A DNA stretch of 12,985 nucleotides from Pleurocapsa sp. MO_226.B13 (lineage in GTDB: Bacteria > Cyanobacteriota > Cyanobacteriia > Cyanobacteriales > Xenococcaceae): NCBI GenBank assembly GCA_030064795.1, contig JASJEI010000193.1:1-12985 (forward strand). Direction: 5' to 3'. A program made the position numbers and the translations under genes. The notes beneath the pieces were generated by a model. That model saw nothing but the letters and a program-made list of their open reading frames with translations. It did not search any database and was not told the origin of the DNA. Position 1 is the stretch's first letter. Every line of letters begins with the position of its first letter. Below are positions 6,995-12,684 of this stretch, one piece after another.

Positions 6995-7222
6995 ATTTTG
7001 TTTTATGTCCGTATTATAACTTAGGTATTTTAAATGGCTACTTATGTAATCTCCCTGACCAGCAAAGTTTATAGGTACTTTAAGATACAGAAAAAAGTTT
7101 TATCACAGCTTCATTTGACTGTTCGTTTTTAACTTAGTTTGAATGATTTAGCATCTGCCTTGCTTGATACGTCTGACGACGTAAATTCTTCAAAAAGTAA
7201 TGATTTGAATAAATTTCAATAA
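6995..7222. other. Left flank of the IsrB element, no gene seen
   Basis: About 230 bp of AT-rich DNA between the 18-bp inverted repeat and the IsrB left-end hairpin. I see no supported ORF, repeat or clear promoter. The last 15-25 bases before 7223 are where the guide segment of the IsrB omega RNA would be expected to lie, by analogy with characterised IscB loci. Confidence 0.4.
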
Positions 7223-7500
7223 CTCAGCCCTGCTTAGGCGAGGAACGTCCGACTTAAGCTTCCGAAGTAAATTCGGAAGTCGCGGACTCCTGAGAGTGTC
7301 GGACTCAGCCGAACATAACCGTTGAATAGCGCACTGAGCTTTAACTTGATACGCACTTCCAGATATTTCGCCAGTTTGGATTATCTGCAACCCTGCTGAT
7401 TATAGGGGCTTCTAAAGGGAGGACATTTTGGTTAAAGTGCGCGAGGCGACACGGACAACTTAAACTTTTGAGGAAACCTCAAAGTCCTGTCCTCATTAAC
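7223..7500 (+). ncRNA. Predicted omega RNA (HEARO-type) of IsrB
   Basis: The region just upstream of isrB is dense with hairpins. CTTCCGAA (7259-7266) pairs with TTCGGAAG (7272-7279) and is extended by GTCCG (7247-7251) with CGGAC (7283-7287). CTGAG (7290-7294) pairs with CTCAG (7304-7308). TTTGAGG-AAA-CCTCAAA (7467-7483) lies inside GGACA (7453-7457) with TGTCC (7488-7492). In characterised IscB/IsrB systems the guide-bearing omega RNA is encoded directly 5' of the nuclease gene, on the same strand, with the guide at its 5' end. IsrB scaffolds of about 300 nt are typical, which fits. RNA ends are estimates. Confidence 0.7.
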
Positions 7501-7518
7501 TTAAACAGGATTATATCC

Positions 7519-8661
7519 ATGATACGAGTACCCCTAGTAGACAAAGACAATAAGCCATTAATGCCAACCAAACCATCAAAAGCTAGAAAGCTAGTGCGTG
7601 ATGGTCAAGCCATCGGCAAGTGGAACAAATTAGGACAATACTATATTCAGTTAACCTTTGAACCGTCGGGAAGAGAAACACAGCCCATTGCTGTAGGAAT
7701 TGACCCAGGAATAAAGTACTCAGGCATCGGAGTACAAAGTAAACTCGTTACTCTGTTCACTGCCCATCTATTGCTGCCATTTGAGACGGTCAAGAAGCGG
7801 ATGAAACAACGAGCAATGATGCGTCGCACCAGAAGGGGTAGACGAATTAATTGTCAACTGCCTTTTCAATTAAGAGCGCACCGACAAAAGCGTTTTTCTA
7901 ACCGTACAAGTAAAAAAGTTGCACCATCAATACGCGCTAATAGGCTACTAGAAATTAGAGTTGTTACCGAGCTATGCAAGGTTTACCCCATAAGCTCAAT
8001 CGTTTACGAGTACGTCAAAGCTGATGTTGACCTAACATCAGGACGAAAAGGCGCACGTTCTGATAGAGGATTCTCTGCGGTGATGGTTGGTCAGAAGTGG
8101 GCAATCGAGCAACTAGCTAAACTTACTCCTGTGATTAAGAAGCTTGGTTGGGAGACATCTAACCTGAGAAAGCATTTTGGCTTAGAAAAGCAGAAACATT
8201 CCAAAGGTGATGTTATCCCAGCCACTCATGCAGTAGATGGTGTTGTTTTAGCTGCTAGTCAGTTTGAGGATTACTTGCGGTTTGAAAACTCAAGTGGTCA
8301 TGGTCATTTCTGGCAGGGTGAAGTATCAATAACTGATGCCCCGTTTACATTTATTCGCCGTCCGCCAATATCGCGACGGCAACTACACTCGATGATTCCC
8401 AGCAAAGGAGGCAAGAGACGTAAGTATGGAGGGACTACTACTAGACACGGGCTAAGAAAAGGTGATTATGTTGAAGCTGTTAAGGCTGGTATTGCCTATC
8501 GAGGGTGGTGTAGTGGCGACACTAAAAACCAAGTGTCGGTATCCGATTCTAACTGGAAACGGATTGGTCAGTTCGCTGCATCTAAAACAAGGTTGCTACA
8601 ACGGGCAACAGGATTGATTTGTACACAGGAGACTAGATTCACCGTTGCAGCTCTAAGTTAG
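7519..8661 (+). CDS. isrB: IsrB RNA-guided nickase (RuvC only)
   Basis: A 380-residue protein starting at the ATG at 7519. An upstream in-frame TTG (7468) would add 17 residues that fall in the omega RNA hairpin region. The N-terminal PLMP domain is literal (NKPLMPTKPSKARKLV, residues 11-26). RuvC-I is VGIDPGIKYSGIGV with Asp62. An Arg-rich bridge helix follows (RRTRRGRR, 102-109). RuvC-II is SIVYEYVKADV with Glu164. RuvC-III is THAVDGVV with His237 and Asp240. No HNH motif or CxxC pair lies between RuvC-II and III, as expected for IsrB rather than a broken IscB. Known family activity: omega-RNA-guided nicking of the non-target DNA strand next to a TAM. The reading frame and all RuvC residues are intact, so it is probably functional. 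Confidence 0.9.
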   Translation: MIRVPLVDKDNKPLMPTKPSKARKLVRDGQAIGKWNKLGQYYIQLTFEPSGRETQPIAVGIDPGIKYSGIGVQSKLVTLFTAHLLLPFETVKKRMKQRAMMRRTRRGRRINCQLPFQLRAHRQKRFSNRTSKKVAPSIRANRLLEIRVVTELCKVYPISSIVYEYVKADVDLTSGRKGARSDRGFSAVMVGQKWAIEQLAKLTPVIKKLGWETSNLRKHFGLEKQKHSKGDVIPATHAVDGVVLAASQFEDYLRFENSSGHGHFWQGEVSITDAPFTFIRRPPISRRQLHSMIPSKGGKRRKYGGTTTRHGLRKGDYVEAVKAGIAYRGWCSGDTKNQVSVSDSNWKRIGQFAASKTRLLQRATGLICTQETRFTVAALS

Positions 8662-8677
8662 CTGGTTTCTATTTCCT

Positions 8678-8699
8678 CTCAGTCTTCGCGAAGACTGAG
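8678..8699. repeat. IsrB element right-end hairpin
   Basis: A perfect 22-bp palindrome with half-site CTCAGTCTTCG. It is preceded by TTCCT and followed by TATCC. The right end of the IscB element has the same layout (TTCCTCTCAG ... CTGAGTTTCC). It starts 16 bp after the isrB stop codon and could also limit transcription into the next gene. Confidence 0.8.
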
Positions 8700-8721
8700 T
8701 ATCCACAAAAACATTTTTCTG

Positions 8722-9276
8722 ATGAAGCTTAATATTCCCTGGCTCCAAAAAGATACTGAAGTAGAGCAATTGGCTCATCTCATCGAAGAGACGGATTCAG
8801 ATAAGCTTTCTCCAACTGCCGAAGAACAGACCGCTAGAATTATCATACAAAGGGATGGTGAATCTCGATCTGACTACAATAGTCGTGTCGATCGCTTTAT
8901 TGGCTATATTTTGTTTCTCGAAAATACTTCAGCTATTGACGCAGAAATAAAACGCTTACAGGCACTAAAGAAGAGCCGTAGCAGTTTAGCCAAAAGACTT
9001 AAAAATCTAATCAAGTATCGTCTTACAGTTCAAACGAAAAATAACAAGCTGACAACTGATTTGTATCAGCTTAGCGTGGTTAAAGCTGGAGGGAAGCAAA
9101 AGTTAGAAGTTGATTACGAGATTGAACACGATCTTGATTTAATTCCGCCTGAACTGATCGAGACACAAACGGTTTACAAATTAGATACCGACAAGATTCG
9201 TCAAGTATTAGAGTCAGGGACAGAGTTAAGTTGGGCGAGATTATTAGAACGGGATACCAGACTAAATATTAAATAA
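8722..9276 (+). CDS. Gp157-like (siphovirus Gp157 family) protein
   Basis: A 184-residue protein. Residues about 65-180 follow the siphovirus Gp157 pattern: a helical segment AIDAEIKRLQALKKSRSSLAKRLKNLIKYRL, then KLTTDLYQLSVVK, then a short strand, IPPELI, and a C-terminal LDTDKIRQVLESGTEL. The N-terminal 60 residues are acidic and variable. Phage Gp157 proteins have been associated with resistance to superinfection, but their biochemical role is not settled. Their helical middle resembles that of phage recombination accessory proteins. The start ATG lies only 22 bp after the right-end hairpin of the IsrB element, so the element sits in or next to this gene's promoter and leader. There is no clear Shine-Dalgarno. 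It supports a plasmid or phage-derived setting. Confidence 0.68.
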   Translation: MKLNIPWLQKDTEVEQLAHLIEETDSDKLSPTAEEQTARIIIQRDGESRSDYNSRVDRFIGYILFLENTSAIDAEIKRLQALKKSRSSLAKRLKNLIKYRLTVQTKNNKLTTDLYQLSVVKAGGKQKLEVDYEIEHDLDLIPPELIETQTVYKLDTDKIRQVLESGTELSWARLLERDTRLNIK

Positions 9277-9459
9277 TTTTTGTCCCGCAGTTCTAAATCT
9301 TGATGATGACTAAACAAAACGCAAGTTGATTTATAGGTAAGATTGAATGTAATTTAATAGCTCTTAGCCTTTAGCTATTAGTTTTTAGAATACTCAAAGC
9401 TAATAGCTAACAGCTTTATGATAAAAAAGTTTCAGTGTCAGGGATCTCGTAGAAAGTAA
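9277..9459. other. Spacer left of the IscB element
   Basis: About 180 bp between the Gp157-like gene and the IscB left-end hairpin. It holds the third copy of the dispersed repeat (9356-9415) and no supported gene. The last 15-25 bases before the left-end hairpin (around 9435-9459) are the expected location of the IscB guide segment, because known IscB guides derive from DNA flanking the element's left end. Confidence 0.4.
9356..9415. repeat. Dispersed repeat, copy 3
   Basis: AGCTATTAG (9373-9381) and CTAATAGCT (9400-9408) are perfect inverted copies with an 18-bp spacer, flanked by AATAGCTCTTAGCC and AGCTAACAGCTT. The motifs match the copies at 3128-3198 and 6197-6219. Confidence 0.6.
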
Positions 9460-9480
9460 CTCCGCTTTAAAAAGACGGAG
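9460..9480. repeat. IscB element left-end hairpin
   Basis: CTCCG-CTTT-AA-AAAG-A-CGGAG: a 5-bp and a 4-bp stem separated by one bulged A on the 3' arm, with an AA loop. It has the same geometry as the right-end hairpin at 11033-11053. Confidence 0.82.
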
Positions 9481-9690
9481 CTTGCAAACCTAGTACCTGA
9501 CCAGTCTAAGTCCTTCGAGGACTACGTTAACGGCAAGAGTTAAAGACCTACCTTGGAGTGCGTGCCAGCCCTAAGCTCTAGAACCGAAAAGTTAAACAGA
9601 TCTATCAAGATTAAATCAGTACTTTTTGGATAGTACCGACCGTTAACATTGACGAGGCAAACGTTATCCATTACTGGAGAAAAGACGCAA
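9460..9690 (+). ncRNA. Predicted omega RNA (HEARO-type) of IscB
   Basis: About 230 bp directly upstream of iscB with many pairings: the end hairpin, AGTCCT-TCG-AGGACT (9509-9523), GTACT (9619-9623) with AGTAC (9632-9636), and a long-range match GTTAACGG (9526-9533) with CCGTTAAC (9640-9647) that could close a large domain or pseudoknot. Position, strand and length fit the roughly 200-nt scaffold of characterised IscB omega RNAs, whose 5' guide comes from the flanking DNA and whose 3' end abuts the ORF. Exact ends cannot be set from sequence alone. Confidence 0.75.
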
Positions 9691-9692
9691 AA

Positions 9693-10994
9693 ATGTCAAA
9701 CTTTGTATTTGTATTAGATACACATAAACAACCGTTAGATCCCTGCTCACCAACAATAGCCAAAAAGCTATTAAATGCAGGAAAAGCTGCTGTATTTAGG
9801 CGGTATCCATTTACTATTATTCTCAAAAAAGCTGTAGATAGACAGGAAATCAAATCATGCCAATTAAAACTTGATCCAGGCAGTAAGACTACTGGGATAG
9901 CGTTATTGCATGACAACAAGCTTATCTGGGCAGCAGAGTTAACTCATCGCGGTCAAAGAATAAAAGACGACCTTGAATCGCGTCGATCCTTAAGACGTGG
10001 GCGTAGAGCTAGAAAGACCAGATACAGAAAGCCTAGATTTCTCAACAGAGCAAGAGAAAAGGGTTGGCTGGCTCCAAGCTTAGAGCATCGGATTCTCACA
10101 ACTATGACATGGGTAAATAAGCTAATTAAGCTTTGTCCTATCCAATCAATAGCAATAGAACTTGTAAGGTTTGATATGCAGAGGATGCAAGACCCAGAAA
10201 TATCAGGAACACAGTACCAGCAAGGCACTCTTTACCAGTACGAAGTTAGAGAATATCTTCTAGAGAAATTCAATCGAACCTGTGCTTATTGTGGCGCAAA
10301 AGATACTCCGTTAGAAGTTGAGCATATCAAGCCTAAATCCAAAGGTGGCTCAAATCGAGTATCAAATTTAGCTATAGCCTGTGTTCCTTGTAATCAAGCC
10401 AAATCTAATCTTGATATTAAAGAGTTTTTAGCGGGTTCACCATCTGTACTCAAACGAATATTAGCGAAAGCGAAAGCCCCTTTAAAAGATGCTGCTGCGG
10501 TTAATTCTACTCGATGGAAATTGTTTAACAGACTGAAAGAAACTGGTTTATCTGTAACTACTGGTACAGGGGGACAGACGAAGTTTAATCGTACTCAACA
10601 AAAGCTAGAAAAACGTCACTATCTAGATGCTGCTTGTGTTGCCAACACTCCAAAATTAGAGGTTTTGACCAATCAGCCTTTACTAATCAGATGTACAGGT
10701 CACGGCAAAAGACAAGTTATTCAGGTTGATAGCTATGGTTTTCAGAAACTAAACAAATCGGGTCAGCTAGTGCAAAAATCAGTCTTAGTCAAGACAATCA
10801 AAGGTTTTCAAACTGGCGATATTGTTAAAGCAGTCGTCACAAAAGGCAAGAAGATCGGCTCTTATCTTGGCAGAGTTGCTATTCGTACAAGTGGCTCATT
10901 CAATATCAAAACTGTCACCCAGACTGTACAAGGTATCAGTCACAAATACTGTAAACAAGTTCATCGTCAAGATGGCTATGTTTATGGTTTCTAA
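9693..10994 (+). CDS. iscB: IscB RNA-guided endonuclease (RuvC + HNH)
   Basis: A 433-residue protein, the usual IscB length. The order is: PLMP-type domain (residues 5-45, here PLDP, with KLLNAGKAAVFRRYPF); RuvC-I LKLDPGSKTTGIAL with Asp61; Arg-rich bridge helix (97-112, RRSLRRGRRARK); RuvC-II SIAIELVRFD with Glu156; HNH (195-240) with zinc pairs CAYC (197/200) and CVPC (230/233), catalytic His211 in VEHIKPKSKGGS and Asn225; RuvC-III KRHYLDAACVAN with His309 and Asp312; then a C-terminal beta-rich TAM-interacting region. All catalytic residues are present. IscB, the likely ancestor of Cas9, uses an omega RNA to cut double-stranded DNA next to a TAM. GGAG (9676-9679) lies 13 bp before the ATG as a ribosome binding site. 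Restricted to bacterial mobile elements; probably active. Confidence 0.95.
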   Translation: MSNFVFVLDTHKQPLDPCSPTIAKKLLNAGKAAVFRRYPFTIILKKAVDRQEIKSCQLKLDPGSKTTGIALLHDNKLIWAAELTHRGQRIKDDLESRRSLRRGRRARKTRYRKPRFLNRAREKGWLAPSLEHRILTTMTWVNKLIKLCPIQSIAIELVRFDMQRMQDPEISGTQYQQGTLYQYEVREYLLEKFNRTCAYCGAKDTPLEVEHIKPKSKGGSNRVSNLAIACVPCNQAKSNLDIKEFLAGSPSVLKRILAKAKAPLKDAAAVNSTRWKLFNRLKETGLSVTTGTGGQTKFNRTQQKLEKRHYLDAACVANTPKLEVLTNQPLLIRCTGHGKRQVIQVDSYGFQKLNKSGQLVQKSVLVKTIKGFQTGDIVKAVVTKGKKIGSYLGRVAIRTSGSFNIKTVTQTVQGISHKYCKQVHRQDGYVYGF

Positions 10995-10998
10995 TCTT

Positions 10999-11021
10999 CA
11001 CGGCGGTTAAAACCGCTCGTG
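10999..11021 (+). other. Stem-loop after iscB
   Basis: CACG-GCGGTT-AA-AACCGC-T-CGTG: a 10-bp stem with one bulged T and an AA loop, starting 4 bp after the iscB stop. It has no following T-run, so it is not a classic terminator. The bulge and AA loop echo the element's end hairpins 12 bp further on. It may be a subterminal element structure or protect the iscB mRNA 3' end. Confidence 0.6.
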
Positions 11022-11032
11022 TCGTAGTTCCT

Positions 11033-11053
11033 CTCAGCTCTAAAGAGACTGAG
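11033..11053. repeat. IscB element right-end hairpin
   Basis: CTCAG-CTCT-AA-AGAG-A-CTGAG, preceded by TTCCT and followed by TTTCC. It shares flanks with the IsrB right end (8678-8699) and fold with the IscB left end. It ends 23 bp before the next start codon. Confidence 0.82.
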
Positions 11054-11076
11054 TTTCCCTACTACCGTATTATTTT

Positions 11077-11319
11077 ATGAAAAAGAAAAATATAGGACAA
11101 GATGTAGTAGCGATCTTTGACTGGATTTTATGCCTGGCATTTGCTTTGCTGAGTTTATCGAGCTTAGTGCTACTGTTGTGGAGTAGTGTTAAAGCTGCTT
11201 TAATTGGCTCGGCAATTGGTTTGGGGTTATTAGCGATCTTCTATTCGCCCTTGATCGAAAAACCCCCATTAGTTAGAGGGATGTTGACCCTAATTACTAT
11301 TTTCGTTTTGGCATATTAA
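11077..11319 (+). CDS. Small membrane protein of unknown function
   Basis: An 80-residue, strongly hydrophobic protein with two to three likely membrane helices (about residues 10-34, 38-55 and 66-80). A lysine-rich N-terminus (MKKKN) suggests a cytoplasmic start. I recognise no family. Its ATG lies 23 bp after the IscB right-end hairpin, so the mobile element occupies its upstream region. The next small gene starts 12 bp after its stop, which suggests co-transcription. The first helix could in principle be a signal anchor. Confidence 0.62.
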   Translation: MKKKNIGQDVVAIFDWILCLAFALLSLSSLVLLLWSSVKAALIGSAIGLGLLAIFYSPLIEKPPLVRGMLTLITIFVLAY

Positions 11320-11331
11320 AAAATATAATTA

Positions 11332-11529
11332 ATGACTCTCAACATTGAATCAGACCTCAAAGAAATAGCGGACAAGTCCTTTCTCGACCAACTCGACCAA
11401 AAACTAGATAAGCTTCAAGGTGATATGTCAGGTTTAAGTCAACAAGACATCCCTAACATTAGTGTCAAGCTGGAAAACCTGACTACTAGTATATTAACCC
11501 TAGTAATTAGAGCCATCCCTATCAGCTAA
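11332..11529 (+). CDS. Small protein with coiled-coil segment
   Basis: A 65-residue protein. Residues 5-50 are hydrophilic with a heptad-like run (LKEIADKSFLDQLDQKLDKLQGDM), suggesting a short coiled coil. The last 15 residues (LTTSILTLVIRAIPIS) are hydrophobic. No family is recognised. It may be a small partner of the membrane protein encoded 12 bp upstream, or a truncated remnant of a longer QKLDKLQxD-type coiled-coil protein, since recognisable structure stops soon before the composition changes at about 11590. There is no Shine-Dalgarno. Confidence 0.5.
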   Translation: MTLNIESDLKEIADKSFLDQLDQKLDKLQGDMSGLSQQDIPNISVKLENLTTSILTLVIRAIPIS

Positions 11530-11955
11530 TTTTTCTCGCCTGTTCTTTGAGCTGATTATCCCTATCCTAATTTCGGCGTTGGGGAATTAGACGTATGACC
11601 ACACCATGCTTCGTAAATTAAAGGGGCATATCGGCATCAAAACCTTTAATAACAATATTTTCAACCGTATTACCGCTTCGTGAGATTATGGGAATTAGAA
11701 ATAATTTAAAATATTCGTGATAACGGTGGCCATCACTGGCGCCGCGATAGCGGGGTCCAGTGCATGGCTTGGTTGGAATGGGGTCCTGTAATTTCATATT
11801 CAAGTATTTCTGAATGAGTTTTCATTTTGCAGGTTCTGTTGCGCAAAAAACCATTGCTTTTGCGTCCCGCCCCGATACTGTTCAGGGGTCATAGAAATCC
11901 ACAAAGTCAATTTAAAGAACTAACTCGATCCCCGACAAATTTCCTTCGATAGTAA
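11530..11955. other. Gene-poor segment with attC-like palindrome
   Basis: 426 bp without a gene that I can support. It holds a weak 8-bp stem (CTAATTTC 11567-11574 with GGAATTAG 11583-11590), the attC-like structure at 11718-11778, and a GC-richer patch. A short minus-strand frame (11618-11803) reads straight through the palindrome and is probably not a gene. Confidence 0.5.
11718..11778. repeat. attC-like imperfect palindrome
   Basis: Reading the plus strand: TGATAAC, then GCCAT (11729-11733 region) and CACTGG, then CCGC-GATA-GCGG (11742-11753), then CCAGTG, one unpaired C (11763), ATGGC, and finally GTTGGAA (11772-11778). The two outer stems pair perfectly apart from the single extrahelical base, which is a G on the bottom strand. 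Length (61 bp), AAC...GTT outer cores, extrahelical base and short inner hairpin are the hallmarks of integron attC sites. GTTGGAA fits GTTRRRY except for its last base; the TGATAAC box fits RYYYAAC poorly. No integrase gene is in the window. Confidence 0.5.
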
Positions 11956-12684
11956 TTAGCGCAATTCCATTTTTCCTTTAGGACAATCGATTGTTGCTAC
12001 AATTGCTGCCTTTTTACCTATGGAAACGGAAACATTTAATCCTAGTTGTACCAATACGTTTTGAATAATATCAGGATTGGGGTGCTCAATACGCAAATCG
12101 ACTATGGTGGCTCCGGGTGTGGCCATTTTAGACGGATGCGGCATTTGACCCCAATTAATGAAAAAAGGAATTGTTCCTTCACCAATGAGTTGGGATGGAT
12201 CGGTCAATTGCCAAGCCAATGTGTCACCTTCTGCTGTTAAACGGCTTAGGTGAATGATCTCGCCGAGCTTGATTCCTTCGCCCAGGTCAATGTCGGTAAG
12301 CTGCGTCAAATCGTTAGATTTTACTGCCCAGGTTACGATTTTCGGAGTAGAAAGATCATCAATGCCAAACACACGTTCGCCATGAAAATCCACTTGAACT
12401 GGATCGGGAGCAATGATCTCCAGATAGCACTGTTCTCCAAGTGCGATGAGTGCGTTGCGCGTGCCACGGCCGGGGTGGCTTCCGCCCATCGAAGCATGAA
12501 TACCCAACAAACTCTCGATTTCGTCTATACCAGTTTGTAAGTTCGGTGCTGCATACACAAGATGATCTATATTTGGAATCAGGGATTTCATGTTTTCAGT
12601 TTTCGACCGGCTACTACAATTAATCAATAGAAAGCCCAAGGCAATCATCAAGATTGGTTTTAATAGTCTATACAAGAAATACAA
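11956..12684 (-). CDS. VOC/glyoxalase-like protein, possibly a lipoprotein
   Basis: A 242-residue frame whose first codon is TTG. From residue 37 it matches the VOC (glyoxalase_3-like) pattern: IPNIDHLVYAAPNLQTGIDEIESLLGI, then GGSHPGRGTRNALIALGEQCYLEIIAP, and a second half with ATIVDLRIEHPNP. His and Glu residues in these strands are candidate metal ligands. Residues 1-31 look like a lipoprotein signal (hydrophobic stretch then LLINCSS). If this is not real, translation may start at ATG 12591, giving the VOC domain alone (212 residues); a third option is ATG 12648. VOC proteins bind metals and act on varied small molecules, so the substrate is unknown. Local base composition is more GC-rich than in the neighbouring genes, suggesting transfer. 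The attC-like site lies 178 bp downstream on the same strand. Confidence 0.75.
   Translation of the reverse strand: MYFLYRLLKPILMIALGFLLINCSSRSKTENMKSLIPNIDHLVYAAPNLQTGIDEIESLLGIHASMGGSHPGRGTRNALIALGEQCYLEIIAPDPVQVDFHGERVFGIDDLSTPKIVTWAVKSNDLTQLTDIDLGEGIKLGEIIHLSRLTAEGDTLAWQLTDPSQLIGEGTIPFFINWGQMPHPSKMATPGATIVDLRIEHPNPDIIQNVLVQLGLNVSVSIGKKAAIVATIDCPKGKMELR

Larger units (their letters stand above)
7223..8699 (+). mobile_element. IS200/IS605-type element carrying isrB, no tnpA
   Basis: Bounds are given from the left-end hairpin to the right-end hairpin; true cleavage sites should lie a few to about 20 bases outside. The left hairpin (7223-7242) has paired CTC/GAG and GCC/GGC with a bulged A and is preceded by TAA. 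The right hairpin (8678-8699) is preceded by TTCCT. The IscB element nearby has TAACTC before its left hairpin and the same TTCCTCTCAG start at its right hairpin. Only isrB is present. Mobilisation would need a TnpA tyrosine transposase from elsewhere, as is common for IscB/IsrB/TnpB elements. Ends are inferred by comparing only these two elements. Confidence 0.7.
9460..11053 (+). mobile_element. IS200/IS605-type element carrying iscB, no tnpA
   Basis: Bounds run from hairpin to hairpin; cleavage sites should be slightly outside. The left hairpin is CTCCG-CTTT-AA-AAAG-A-CGGAG (9460-9480) and the right one is CTCAG-CTCT-AA-AGAG-A-CTGAG (11033-11053). The two have the same architecture: a 5-bp lower stem, a bulged A on the 3' side, a 4-bp upper stem and an AA loop. 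Matching imperfect end hairpins are what TnpA recognises in IS200/IS605 transposition. The element carries only iscB and its RNA region, so it must be mobilised in trans or be immobile. Confidence 0.82.

Noticed and set aside
7468..7518. In-frame TTG start extending IsrB by 17 residues
   Set aside because: The added sequence lies in the hairpin-rich omega RNA region, while MIRVPLVDKD at 7519 is the normal PLMP-domain start.
7519..8661. IsrB as a broken IscB that lost its HNH
   Set aside because: The frame is uninterrupted, the RuvC residues are complete, and the HNH-free layout is characteristic of the IsrB family.
7223..11053. Cas9/CRISPR system
   Set aside because: Both proteins are too short for Cas9, start with PLMP domains, and there is no repeat-spacer array or cas1/cas2.
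11618..11803. 61-residue minus-strand ORF
   Set aside because: It reads straight through the attC-like palindrome, matches nothing I know, and has no ribosome binding site.
11832..11842. GGTTCTGTTGC resembling an IS6-family terminal repeat
   Set aside because: Only 11 bases match, with no partner inverted repeat and no transposase nearby.
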